Assembly: GCA_018697195.1 (NCBI GenBank)
Contig: CM031873.1
Span: forward strand, 4,961,063-5,025,062
Length of the DNA: 64,000 bases
Source of the DNA: Certhia americana
Taxonomy: Eukaryota > Chordata > Aves > Passeriformes > Certhiidae
Direction: 5' to 3'
The notes beneath the pieces are model-generated. The model saw only the letters and a program-made list of their open reading frames with translations. It was not told where the DNA came from and did no database searches. The translations under genes and the position numbers were made by a program. This document shows positions 1-14,100 of this stretch, one piece after another. How positions within the stretch are numbered: position 1 is the first letter of the stretch; each line of letters opens with the position of its first letter.

Positions 1-3000
1 TCCTCTGAATAGAGGCCAGAAGGGTCCAAAGGCCAGACAGGGCTGTTGGAACTCTGGAGAGCTGAGGCTACAGATAAACAACACCACACACGATCAGTGC
101 TGCTACAGTTTCCATGTCCTTTGTAAAAATGTGAAGCACAAAGGACAATATCCTTTAGAGAGGAAAAGCTGGCAGGCGACCACTCATTCTATTTGATAAA
201 GATGTTGCTGAGGGTTAAATTCTTCAGCAGTTGCCAGTAATGAACAAAAAGTGTCCTTTGGCATTTACCAAGTGGGAGCCTTTATGGAAGGAGGAAAGCT
301 TGCCAGAGTCCCCAGAGAAAGGCAGGCAAAGGGAGCTCCCTAACAACAAGGCACATATTTGTTACAGGTTACAGCTGCTGGTGGGATGGGGAAACCTCTG
401 GGTAAATGAGAGGTTCAGCAAACCCAGAAAGACAGTGGCAAAGACACAGAAGTGCAGATAATACACAGCACACGAGGCTTGCTGGGAAAGGTAAAAGCTG
501 CTTAATGGCTTAAGAGGTTTACAGCATCAGCAGAAACATTTTTTAAAAAAAAATTTAAATCCAGACCTCTTAAGGCAAAGAAAGCACCTAAAAAAAAAAA
601 ATTAAAAAAAAAAAAAATCAAGCCTAGCTCCACATTAGACAATCCACAGGCTTCCTTGTCTTTGCAGATGAGCCACAGAGAAACAAAACATTTATGGCAA
701 GGGGAACTGTGTGCTCATATAAACTCAAGAACTCTGGGCAGGACCTCTGACCAGCAAAAAAATCAAAGTCATAGAAGTATCTTCAGCGATCCATTCAAAG
801 CCCCCTGAAAAATAAATCATTTTGGAGGCAGAACAAGAACTCCCAACGAGACAATATATTTTGATGCATGATTTCAGGTTTGGTGCTCAGTTCCTCTTTT
901 GTTTGAACCTTGTGAAAACAACCCTTTATCAACATTATGGGGGAAAGCATCTTTTAATGGTTTACAAGGAACTGGAACTAAGAAACCTTTGCCTCCTGCA
1001 ATCCCACCAGAGCTGGAGGCAGCTGAACACTGCCAGAAGCAAGGCAGGACATGCACCTCACAAACTGAGCACAAACTTGCAGCATTACTCAGTTATTTCA
1101 TCACTTTGCATCCAGACTGAGGTGCCACATCATTAGGAGGAAAAGGGTGAGTTTAAGGGTGAGTTTAACCCCTTTGGGCTTATTTACAGTAAGGAAGTAC
1201 AAATTATCCATGCCCTCCAGCAGTCCTCAAACCTGCTCCCCAAACAGATTCCACAGCATCTTCCCACCAGCTCTTTAAGGGCAGTTGGGATTGTAATCCT
1301 GGCACTTGCATGTATGGCCACACGCTCCTGTACGAAACATTTTGTGTTTTCCAAGTCCCAAGGGCAGCTTTTCCACCATCTCTACAGCAATAACTGCAGA
1401 TTAACAGCTCACAAGGTGTGTCCTTGGATACAGGATACATCCAACTGTTCTGGGCATCCTGTTATTCCTGCCAAGATCAAAGTTTTACTTTGACGTGAGT
1501 CACAGGTAGCGACATTGGCTTCAGCCCCTAATTTGCCTTGTAATTTGCAGGCTCACAGCCTAGAGGATCTCCAAGTGTGGACCTCAGGAAGTGGCTGTTG
1601 GCACAATTAATCACTCCAGGCACACCCAGATTCTGGCTCACAGTAAGTAAATATCTTCCCCAATCAGATTCTCAGTCCTGACAAAGAACTAAGGCTGTGA
1701 AGCAGATCCCATGAGTCAGATGGGGGTTCAAGAAAGCAGGGGCCACTGCCCCTGAAAGCATCCTGCTGCTAAAGGACACTGCTGCTGGTGCTTAGTCTGT
1801 GCATTCCCCTTCCACAGGCTGACCTAAAAATCAAAACCTACCATTAGCACAAGCAATAGGTGTTTTTATAATTGTAATTTTATCATTGTTTTTGTAGCTT
1901 TTTGTGTAGTCAGCACATGCACTGTGGTAAAGGAGAGCCACTCCTCTGCTCCCAGGCCACGCACAGCAGGCCAAAGCACAGGCAAATATTAGGGGGTACC
2001 TTGCAAAGACTCTACCTTGCAAAGGCTCAGCACCTCAGCAGTCAGTGAAGGATATTTGCTCACCAGATCTTGGTGAGGCAGAAAACTAAATGGAAATGCT
2101 ACATTTAATGTGCTTCAGTTTGAGATAGATTGATTATGTGACCTCTACCCAACAGCAGAAGAAAATCTACAAAACAGGAGAGAAAGCAGCACAGTGCAAA
2201 CTGTGAGCTCCACTTCCAGAAGGAAATGACTGCTCTCAGTCCAGAGGCTGTGTTGGAGACATTGTCAGAGAGCACACAGGAATTTTGTTTCCTACAAAAC
2301 ATGAGTAGGAATGTTGTCCTAGTGCAGAGAAAGCCATAAGAAGAGAGCACAGGAGCTGGCTGTACAGGATGACATGGTACAGATCATGGCTCTTGGATTA
2401 ACACTGCTCCCAGGTAGGATGAAGAATTCCTGTCCCTTTCAGGGGTCACTTATATGCTGTGTTTGAAGCAGCCACAAGGGATTAGAGGCAGTTCAGGTGC
2501 CAAGTTTGTTTCTAAAGGTCACACTATACAAAAAAAACAAGGAAAGGGTGATCAGAGTGACAGGGGTTTCCCCTGGAGACCTGCAAACCGGTGGCGCCTG
2601 GTCTCTAAACTGCATTCCCTGGCACTCGAGTCAAGACTGCTTGGCATAAACCAGGTTGTGGGGGGTTCTGATTTCCTGGCATCAGAACAGTCAAATCAGA
2701 GGGAAGAGCTGGAGACAACAACATGCCAGTGAGTCACTCATCCATGGAAGGACACCAGGTCCCTTTCTGCTCTGTGGGCTGAGAAATGTAGAGGGAGACC
2801 TGCAACTCAGCCATACTTTCTGCTCTTATGAACACTGACTTTGTGCTTAGATATCCCAAGGGCTGAAGAGAACATTTCATATGATCCAAAAGGTAAACAA
2901 CCATTCTGCAAAGAACTTCAGGGCAAAAAAAGCCTATATCCTAAAAGTGTTATTTTGCAAGGCTGCAGGAAACAGCAAATGCAGTGTCATGGCAGCATCA

Positions 3001-5095
3001 TGAACTCTTCAGATTGGTACAAAAAGCCCAAAAGGACAATGCTGAAGCAGAAATCTATGAAAGTAAGTTTCACACATTTCCTTCTCAACCACGGGGCTGA
3101 AACCTTCCCTCTCATTCTGTCAGCCATTGATTATGTGATCACTACTTTGGCATAAGTCAGGACAACCATGCCCTTTCCAGCCACTCATCCCTACTGTCTT
3201 CTTTGTGCCAACTCCAGTGCTCACCTAGCATGCACTAAGCACATCAGGGAATGGATCCAGCTGGAAGCCTTACAGGAAAAAAAGAAAAAAGAAAAAAAAA
3301 AAAAGAGAAACAACAAAAAAAGAAGAGCAGTGAAGATGGATCCCAGCTGGCTCCCACTCCCAGAGCTACTCCAGCATTATTGTGCATCCGGGGGAGGTAA
3401 AACACAAACACTGCTTTTGGCAGGAGCCTATATTTATTTAATACTTAAGCAACTGCACAATCCCAGACTTCAATAAAGGTGATGCTGAAAAATGTAGGAT
3501 TATCTTCTGAGAAGGACAGGCCTGTATGCTTTTAATGCAAAAGGCAGCTGTGGAAAACTGCCCAAGGGAGACCTTGTCTTCCATTTTGTGTCAGAAAATC
3601 TTGCACCTTTTTCCATTAAAGAATTTTAACTGTGAAAGTCCAAGTTTCCAGAAAGGGAGTGGTTACAATACTTCAACTGTAAGTCTCTTGCAACAGCTCC
3701 TTTTAAATTAGATAAGGTATGGTCTAAAGAAACAGATCTACAGAATCCAGCATGGCAAGTATGCTGACCTCTAATAACCTGGTTCTGCAGCAAGCCAGGT
3801 TCTGCACACTGCTGTTGGAAAAGGATATTAAAGATAAGATTGCAGAGACCTCAGTACAAGTCTCAGACTCTCCAACAGGGTTCAACAGTGAGTTGTGACA
3901 CTACCAAGTGCTCCCTGTGCTACTTTTAAACCCAAATGTAAGTCTGGGCCATCATGAGACAAAGAAATCCAGCCTGGGCAGCAACTGGGGGCAAAGAGGA
4001 CTAACAGAATTGTAGCCCAAGCCTTATGCCTTCATTAAGAAAGGACTTCCCACTACATTGCTTCACAACTGCACAACTTCACCCACATGTAAAATACAGA
4101 GGAAAAGAGCATTTGGCTTCCAGAGATTTTGCTGTACTTTTTACCCCCAATGCTGCTGTCTCATCCATGTTTCCAGGCTGCATTTTCAGGCAGACGAGTA
4201 GATTGGATAAAGATTTCTGCTGCATTTGATGATGAGATTGGTTGAAGCAGTTTTGCCCTCTAAAGGCAGAAAATCCAATAAAGTAGTTGCAAAGTCTGGG
4301 CAGGCCAACTAAGAAGGATGTATAAACCCCAGACTTCAGTGATGGCTGCTGTAGGAGTCAAAGCTAAGCCCCTGAGTATTTACCACCTTAATTTACACTT
4401 AGCACGTTTTATGGCTGAAATATCAAACTGATCTGAGAGATGAAGCAACTTCTAAACTCATTAGTTTTTAATTATATTTTTACATGATGCCACACAACTG
4501 CAGGAGTAACCTCAGGAACAGAGGATCAGTTCAAGACAGTCAGAAATGCAATAAAAAATACAGTTTCTGTGCAGCTCCAGAGAGACCACGCAGAGGATTG
4601 TATTTCAAGCTGACAACCCCAGACTTTCCAAATCTTATAATGGTGCAATGAATAAATGAAATGTCACAAAAATCAAGTAAGTTTTAGCAACCATTAGAAA
4701 ACATACAGTATTATGTCAGCACAACAGCTGTCAATCTCTAAGTGGCTCACATTTAAATGGAGATAATTTTGGTGAGTTTTGGAAGCCACAGAACAAAGTC
4801 ATCACTCCTGGTTCCACTGGTCCTGTCTAGACAAAGCTACACTATTAGTTTTAGGTTCATCTAAAAAAAACACCAACACTGCCTTTTACATACATGTTTT
4901 AAACATGAAATTATTCTCATATTTTTAGGCATGAAACCCTTCTCCCAGAAGAAAAACTCACTGAAAATATTCAGGCAGTAATCAAAACTACAGCATTGCC
5001 AGGGCAGAGGGAAGATGCTTTTTACAAAGTGGGATTTACAAGGTCTAGTTTGAAAAAAAAACAACCTGTGAATAAACACTTCTGAGTGAACTTAC
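1..5095 (-). other. SAP30BP intron 4 (part)
   Basis: I see no exon or RNA gene here. The content is AT-rich unique-looking sequence with A-rich runs at about 548-616 and 3275-3330. Short open frames on both strands carry no recognisable domain. The next SAP30BP exon was looked for and not found. Confidence 0.6.
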
Positions 5096-5138
5096 CAACT
5101 AGCTCCTGAGGATCTCTTTTCTCTACTTCTGAGAATTC
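5096..5138 (-). CDS. SAP30BP: SAP30BP coding exon 4 (43 nt)
   Basis: Residues 92-105, EFSEVEKRDPQELV, plus one base. The acceptor is TTTCTGCAG|GAATTC and the donor TAGTTG|GTAAGT. The split G is expected to complete an Ala or Gly codon with the next exon, which lies outside the window. Confidence 0.88.
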
Positions 5139-8100
5139 CTGCAGAAAAGGAGGAAGAAACAGATTTTAGTGAAGTTATGCCTCCAACCCAAAAAGCTATG
5201 CTGTTTATTCATTTAGAGATTTACAACTTTATTCTGAGACAAGAGAATAAAAATTAAGAATGAAACTCAATTTATTAGATAAGAGGACAAGGTCTGGACC
5301 ATGGAAAGTCAACGTCTAACAGGATGCTCCATTTCTTGCAAAGCTAAATTCAATGAAAGAATTAAGGCTTTGTTTCACCAGGTCTTAGACACTGAACTCC
5401 TTTGGAATTCCACAGAAACTGCTGTACTCAAAGCTTTTCCTCAAAACAGATGCAACCATAGATTCCTCATTTTTGGTGACTGGTCCTGGGCACCAACCAG
5501 GAGTCAGTGTTTTAGAGCACAGTTAGGTATAAACACAGGCTGGATCCAGCATGTAGGAGACTCCTTTAGTCCTGGGAATGCTGACCACAGGCCTGTGCAA
5601 CTCCCAGTGCTCTAAGCAGGATCAGCCTGGTGCATTCCCCAGAGGAATGTGACAACAGCCCAGATGCTCCCAGAGCCAGAGCTCAGTGACTTCAGGGCAG
5701 CTCCTGATCAGCCTCTCCAGCCTCCCAGAGCTCTGCAGGGTCCCAGGTTGCAGAGGATTGCAAGATTTGTGTGTGTGTGTGATGCTAAATTCATCTCTGC
5801 CACTGCACCATGCAGGGCTTTGGCTGACAAACCCTCTGCAAACCAAACTGCCAGGGAGCGTGGTGGTGATGCAGATCCTGTGATCCTATTTTAGAAGGAT
5901 GATTCCACTGTCAGTTCTCGTGCTGCTGCTTTCCAGGAATGATACAGCCAACCTGCTCTACCAGAGACTCAAAAGCAACCTCCACTGGCTTGCAGTGCTC
6001 TGCTTGGAGATCTCCACACAGCTAATCCTTGCCTGGTTTTAGAAATTAAGGACACTTCATTTGCAGATGTTTGCAGCTGAGCAGGAGGCATAATCTAGGA
6101 TAAGACACTCTCAAATATGGTTTCACCATAGTGAGACCAACACCAAATATTTTGGTGCTTCTGGGAGATCTCAGGACAGTCACAAGCAATACCAAGTTCA
6201 GCACAAAAGTTCCTGAAACAGTACTAGCTGTATCCTGACATTGCCCTCTCCCCCTGCCTCCCTCCCAAAGACCTTTTGTGACTCACTGGACTGTTTGTCC
6301 AAAATTCCTCAGTGCCTCCAAACACTGAAGCTATTCATTGAACGTGACACTGACAGAATGCTGCCTCCTTGCTGCTTGGTGACCGCTCCCTGACACCCTC
6401 CTTTTCTCCTTTTCCAGTCAGGTGAGAGGTACATCAAGTGAGGAGAGAGCAGTGAGGTTACCAAGCCAGATGTGGGAACAGCCTGTGCCAAACTCACTCT
6501 GAATATGACCCATTTTCAGAGAAGTCAAAGCCCTCTGGAAGCAGAAAAACTAATTCTTTGTGTGGCACTAACTGCTACAGGGCATTTTTTATAGCCATTC
6601 ATGGAAGGCACAAAAAAAAAAGGAAAGCACTATTTCTGCATTAGTACACTTGGATCACAAAAATACAAGGCAAAAACTGTTTCAGAAAAAGAAAGAAGTA
6701 CAGAGAGGAACATGCATCCTTCTCTGGTCAGCTGGCCCCAAGCCTCTCTGAAGATGGAGCTGAAGCATCACAGCTCCAACCCCTGAGACAATGCCTTTGT
6801 GTGCCTCAACAGCTCTTCTCCCAGAGCCTCCAGAAGCACAGACAAAATTTAAACAGGAACGTGACATTTCAAAGTAAAAAATTTATGCCAAAGCAGTAGC
6901 TCTCTTTATTGAGAGCACAGGACAGGAAATCCAGACTGTGTTCTCCATGAACCTATGTGGATGAGGAGTTCTCAGACTGAGCTTCAGGTTACCACTGGAG
7001 AAGTGGGAGCAATTCTGTGGTAACTGATGGGCTGTGAGGACAAATCTGGATCAACACGGAGGCTGGAGATGCTCACAGAGCTGCAGATGCAAGGTAACAT
7101 CTGTCCAGGCACATACAGTAACTTACCAGCAGGAAATACATGTGGTCAGGAGGCAGCTCATTCCCTTTCAGGGGGGAACTTGCTAGATGGGTAATTAAAA
7201 CTATTTCTCACCTTCATATGACACAACAAGCAAATGTTTGTTGAGGTGAAAGGAGGGAACTGCTTTAGCTCCAAATTGACTTAACTACATCCTGCACTCT
7301 CATCTTCTGAAAGTTTTCAATGGAACTAAGAGGGAAGTGGAAGAGACAGGCTATGTCCCTGAGCATCTCTTGATCCTTCCTCATACCCAGCACTGCATTT
7401 ATTATTCCATTATTTTCCTCATCTCCTTCTGCCCAGCTGTCCTCAAAGGCTAGAGAAATAATCCCCCAAAACAGCAATATTGCCAAGCAGGCACTAAAAC
7501 AACCCAGTGGCACAGGCAAATTCAGGTGCATTAGACATGGGCTACATGGCCTCAAAAAGGCTGCCCTCTGAGCTGAGCCACTAACAGCCTTGCAAGGGAT
7601 TGTGCTGCATTTCTGAATTTCCAGAAGCCCATTTTCAAGTCTCCTGTATGCCTGGAGTTAATACCAAGCACAAGCACATAGCTCTGAGGAAACACGAACT
7701 AATACGCTGTGAGAGACTCTGATGGCCAAACCCTCTCCTGTTATGTACCTTATATTAGACAAAGATCTCTGAAATGTCAGCTGTGTTAAATAGTATGTTC
7801 CATGAACTTCCAGAATCATCAGTAAGTTTGCTTTTACCAGAATTTTCTTCTTTAATTTGTGTCCTTTGAGTCTGTCCCATTCATAACAGGTTAAATCAAG
7901 CCAGTCCTATCAGGCTCCACTGTTTTGTCCTGGCCCACACTTTCCCACCACAGCTGCTCCAACAAGTCCAGTCTCCATATCCGCAGGCCAAGAAGACATC
8001 AGAGAACCCAGAGCTACACCAAGCAAAAGCAAACACGTTCAGCACTGGATTGCAGCCACACCTCACTGCCCAAGGGATAGGAATTTTGCTTAGTGATGAG

Positions 8101-11100
8101 TTCCTTCATACCTCCACCCACTGCTCCATCCTGAACGAGCTGGAGACATCAACACAGCTTTTCATTAACTCAGGCTGCTTTCAAACCTCTTAAATGCCTT
8201 CAAAAAACAAATGGATGACCAACTTCTCCTACAGTGCTTATTCATATTTGCTCAGTCTGCTGTTGAAAACTATGGGACAAGCATCAACAGCTTGATCAAA
8301 GTTTGACAGATGCAAGGTTTAAGGAGGCGTGTTGAAACCTCCGAGTACCCTACTGAAGATCCAGAACATTCTAAAATCCTCCAGTGGAGCAATCACACAA
8401 CAAGAACCATTCTACACTCCCTTAGGCTAATTTAAGCTTGAGACACATGATGAGTACAATGAACTGATGAGGAAAGACAGCATAAACCCCACAAATCTGC
8501 AGATCTAATCTAATACATTAAGTGGAATGAAATGGAGAATCACCAGGTGGAAAAATAAGGTATAATAAATACCAAAAAGTTGCTTCCTTTTGGTTATGAA
8601 AGAGAAGAAATATTTATGAGTGGATGAGAGATTTCTAAAGGAATTCCAAAGCACGTAAGCAATGGAAAATTTGAAGGTAACTGAATTTTATATAGGGAAA
8701 TTACCTAAATCCACTTAGGCAAAGGTGATCTCTCTGATTACATCACCAATTACATCACCAATACCCACTGGATTATGCATCAGTATCTCACATGGAGCAT
8801 AAAATTAAGCAGATGAGTGGTTCCAGCAGGAGAGATTTTATGTCAAATCTCCCTACCAGAGTAAATGTATGAAATTATGAGAGATTTCAAGCATCCCAGA
8901 GCTAAAGGCCTCACTTAAAGGGTTTATTTCCATTTTAACTAGGCCTTTCAAAAAATAACAAGGTTAAGACTTTTCTAGTGGCACCAGTACCACTGTTTTC
9001 ACAAACCAAAATGAAATGCTGTACAGAAGCAGCTCTAAATTCACTTATAGCTTGACTGAGTTTTAAAAAAAACAAGCAAAAAACCCCTAGTACTGTCCTT
9101 TATCATGCACTCAGCAAGTTGATTTTCTGGCTGCCATCTACTCTGCAGCCTTGATCTCACAAGATCAATGGTTTAAGGGCCCAAAGCCAGACAGCCTCAC
9201 TCCAACAGAGCCACTGAAAGGAGCCATGGGATGCCATGGTGCTCCAGAGCCAAGCTGGAAGAAGATTGGAAACACAAAAACAAGCAGGAGGGAGACTCCT
9301 TTCCCCTGATCTGGAGACTAATAAAAAGTAGACTCTGAAGAACACAAGCTGCTATGGACAAAGTATTAAAAAAACCCAAACTGCATTTTTTACATAGATT
9401 TCTGTGCTTCCAAGAACAATTTTTCACATCAGCTCACTGACAGCAGACAACACTTATGCTGTTACTAATCCCACTTGAGTACAGGAAAAGGTTTTTAATT
9501 TTTTCCACTTTTCTAAGACAAATGTATTTTTCAAGCCCTGGACAAGATGATTCTCTGCCTGCAAGAGCCTGGCTCATGAGCACCCAGAGTGCTGCTTCTG
9601 TTTTCATGTATCATCATCAGTTAAAGAGGAGCAAGATGAAAGCAGTGTGTATACACACACAGAAGGAAAGTGCTGCATTTTGCCTGAAGCTTTAACCTCA
9701 CTGGGGTGAAACACAGACCATCTTTTCAGTCCAACAATGTCTCCATCCAGTTACATAAAAAAAGCGTCTGCTCAGGCTCCATGGAAAATAAAAACAACTA
9801 AACACAATCCTCACAGCATGGAACAAAGATTAAAGGAAGGACACGAAACAATATGAATCTGAGACTGATGAATTCCAGTTTAGACAGGCTTGCCAGAATA
9901 GCTTTATTTAATGGAAAGAATGGACTGACTTAAAACAATGCTCACTGAATCCTTGCTGAAAAAAGATCCATGAATCCAACACAATGCTCACATCCAATAC
10001 AGCTGTTGGCATTAACTGCTGCCACAAGGTACAAATTCAAGGAATTCTTGCAGAAGCAGGTGCACATCAGTGCAGGTGCACTTCAAACTACCTTCGAGAG
10101 GGAGGCAGAAGATACAAAACCAGATACTGATGGCTTTAACTAAGATGCAAATTTTAAGAAATGGTGAAGTTGATGCCAGGTTTGCCACTACTCAGTTGCA
10201 TTCCCAGACTTGCAGCTAACGAACTCCTGCAGCTTTGTTTTTCCACTGACTTCCAGGTAGTATTAAAAACAAGTAGCTCAGACAGTATTTTTTTTTTTCA
10301 GCAAATGCTCTTGTGTTGCAGAATTTCTTCTCTCTCTCTACTTCACCTGACTGTTTGCACATAATGCCAGTTTAAACTGTCAGCCACAAAATGTACAGAT
10401 CAGTCACGTCGTTGTCAAGCAGTGTATTATTTTGAAGATATTGCAGAGAATTTTTCAGTACAGTCCTTCCACTAGCAGCTAGGGGATCTGCTGCTGTAAC
10501 AGCTGTTACAGTGAATTTCTTGAATCTGAGCAAGTGCCAGCAACAAGATTTTGTAATTCTCCCTCCTCTATACAATTCAGAATAGCTCCTGCAGTCCCAA
10601 CACACAAACAGCCTCACTTGGCTGAGAATGATGGGAAGAAACTAATTTAGCAGAAAGATTTAGAGGAGTTGTCTAAGCCATTAGTGATGATGGCCTTGCC
10701 AGAGCAAACAGGTGAAATGTCTACATGATGCAGGTAGGAGAAAGACAACCCCAAACCCTGCATTGTGCTTTTTTTCCCCTGCCCTTTCTTTTCCTTTTTA
10801 AAAGAACACAGTAACAATTATGTTCTTGCTTTTCCTCTACAAAGATCAGAAGTGCTCATGGGAACAGAACACCAGAAATGTCTCATTCAGTATTAAAAGT
10901 GCATGACAACAACAATTTCATTTCTTGCTCCCAAGATCTGATGCTGGTGTGCACCCAGGCTGAAGACAGCCAAGAGTGCATGTCAAGTGCATTTAGAGTC
11001 TGGGGAAGAGAAAGCCAGGCAACAGGAGTACAATGCTTTTATTCCTCCTCCCCCACCACTCTTTTTTTCTTGTATTGTGAGAGAGGAGAATCCCAAGAGA

Positions 11101-14100
11101 AAGCTTGAAACAAGCACGTTTCCTACAGCCATATCCTGTTTGCCAGCTCTACATCATAGCTTCAGGCAAAGTGCCCAGTTCAGCATAAGAGACTGAACTA
11201 AGAGAAACCTGTAGAGACCATGATCTAGATACCAAGAGAAGTCCAGCAGCTCAGAAATAAGCCACCATAGGAAAAAACCCTGATACATCCACCCTGCAGT
11301 GACACTAATGTACAGGCTTTACAAATCTGTTTGGAGATACAGTCACAGACCAAAAGGGAAGGAAGAAAAAATCAAAGAGTCAACTCCTGAGACATTCTCT
11401 ATCAAAATGTGCATAGCTGACACTGCCTTCTACTTTTCCAGCTAAATGACATCTAAAAATCCACAATCATTTATTAAAGGAAAAAAAAAAAAAAAAAAAA
11501 AAAAACCCACCACAAAACAAAAAACAAACCTCCAAAAAAATCCCAACCAAGAACTGGCAAAAGATTTCAATGAGAAAGTGCTTCAGAAAAGCAGCATTCA
11601 TAGCATAAAGCCTTTAAATAGCTTCTTTGAAACTTGACTCCATTCACCTGACATATGCTATCTCAGTATTTGACAAAGATTATTTGTTGCAGTAATTTTC
11701 AGTCAAGGAACAGTGTGCCAGAACTTCTGCTTTCCATGTGGAGGTACAGTTAACACCTGCTTCCCAGTGGAGCCTGGTCCTAAAGCTATCTGCTTCCCTC
11801 CACAGCTCCAGAGCAGCCTGCCCCAGATCTGCACCATGCACTGCACAGTCCAAAAATTTTGCTTTCAAGTCACTTTTGCTTCCTACAGTGAAACAGAAAT
11901 TCACTGGTGAAATACCAGCAAGACATGACAAGGCTGGAGGTGTCAAGCTACTCCAATGATTTTATTTTTTTTACAGCTTGTTGCAGTGCAGAATCAAGTA
12001 GAAGGTGAAGGTGGGCTGTGAAAATTCTGACGCCTCATAGCAGTAAAGGAAAGGCTCACAAAGGAGCTCACAATATTAACTTCTTGCACGAGTTTTCTCC
12101 CCTAGCACATAGTACTAAAAATTCTTCCTGATTTGGAGTAGAGGCAAGGTGTAAGAGCAAGTATCCTCAGTGAGAAATTCACTCCTCCATGAATGAATCC
12201 TGTGGAGTTTATCCAGATTTTTCTCCTTCTGAAGCCAGAACAGGGCAGATGGAAGGAGCTATTTTCAGCTATTTGCTGGTATTTGAGGCAATGCTCCATC
12301 TGTGCTGACTGCTGAGCCTCTCACTGACATGCACAGACCTGCACACTCAGAACAGCCTATTTGAGAACAGCAGCCAGAAATAATTGCAGCTACAGAGCTG
12401 GACTTGAAGAACTCAGACCTTTATCAGGTGAAATATGCAAGGGGAAGCAGCTCCAGAAAGGACTTTTCTTCAAGTTTAAAGACAAACAGAACAAGCCTGA
12501 CTCTTCTTTGGAGGAAGGCAAGCCACACCTGTGTCAATAATCCGTGGTATTTAGTACTGCAGGGAATGAAGAGTCTGCTGCAACATGTATGCCCGTCGGG
12601 GAGGAAGGAACAAGCATGTCCACGGACATGTCTCATCTTCCAAACAGCTCCAGAGCTGGATGGAAGCCAGGAGCTCTCCAGGAGGTATTCCAGTTTAAGA
12701 GCCCGACAAGGCTGTGATCTGTCTCCCTCTCAGACAGAACTGGAGACAGGAGTACATGTGGCAAGAGGCAAAATAATCCCAGATGCCAAATGTTGTTTTG
12801 CTTCCTGCGTGCAAAACAGCTTTTACAGCCTGGGATATTCTCTGAAAATAACCAAGGTTAACCCAGATAAATGGGAACCAGGAATCAGTTGGTTTCAGTT
12901 CTAGGCACTCACTGTAGCAGTGCAGAGAACAACATTTGCAGCTGAGTTACCTCTATTCCCTTCTAAACTCTCTGCAAAATTCTCCACAGAGCTCTGAAAA
13001 AGTGTCTGTCAAACCTAAAACAAGGGAAAATCACACAGAGCTGGAAGAACAGACAGCATTTTACACAATTATGTTAAAAAGGAAGCTAAAACACAGAAAA
13101 ATAATCTGAGTGCTTATCACTGGTACCTTCAGGCTGTGCTTCCAGGCAATGGAATGAGTGAGGAAACAAATCACTGGAGTTCTAACCTTGACCTCGACCC
13201 TGGGAAGTGCACAGTTCATGCTTTGAAAGTGTTTACAGAGGTATGCTAGCAGCCATGCATAATGCAAGGACATGTTAAGGATAAAACTTTTCCCAAATAT
13301 ACTTTTCCCCTTCTTTGGAGCAAAATAATTATACCTGAGATGAAAGTTAATGAGTAGGTTCAAGCATTTTTTGAGAACCTAGCTTGATGAATGTATGCTG
13401 AATTGAGAAAAAATAATATGCTAGCAAAGTAAGAGTTAATTTCAGGGATTACATTACTGCACACACACCCATTTACTGGTTCTCAGCACTTACCACTTTT
13501 ACTTTAAATCGAGATAATTTTGGTATTTAAACAAACAGGTTAATGGGTAGGCAAGATAAAAAACCCAATGCAGTCAAAAGCCTCTAAGTATTAGTACACA
13601 CCTACACATCATAACACAGTAGAATTATTTTACAGCTATGCTGGATCAATAAAAGCTAAACATAATAAAGAGCTGATGATTATCAAGAGGAGGTACTTAG
13701 ACATGCTTAGAGGCACAGTATTCCTCTGAAAATTTGACAGCCTTCTGCTAGGTCCCAGTTTGGCTGCTTCTCCATTCAACACCTCCAGGATGCAGAGGGC
13801 ACCCTTAAAACAAAACCAGGAAAGAAAAACATCAAAGTAGCCACCTGTTCTGAAAAACTGCCACCATGTATCACCTGCCAAGGGAGTGGCAAATTTTTTA
13901 GCTTTCCTGCACTGGCTGGTCCTGCAGCAACAATCAAGGCTCAAGAGTTAATGATTTCCCTCTGGGAAAGCTCCAGGAGCCAAGCTGCAGGACTGGGTTC
14001 TATTCTTGATCAACACTTGCAACCTATTCATCCAGCCCTCCAGTACGAAGCACAGAACTCCTCAGGTGAGGCTTGGAGCACAAGGTCAACATTTTAAGGT

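Noticed and set aside
12404..12904. 166-codon plus-strand open frame in SAP30BP intron 3
   Set aside because: Longest non-genic frame in the left part, but no recognisable motif, no promoter context and ordinary composition. Treated as chance.
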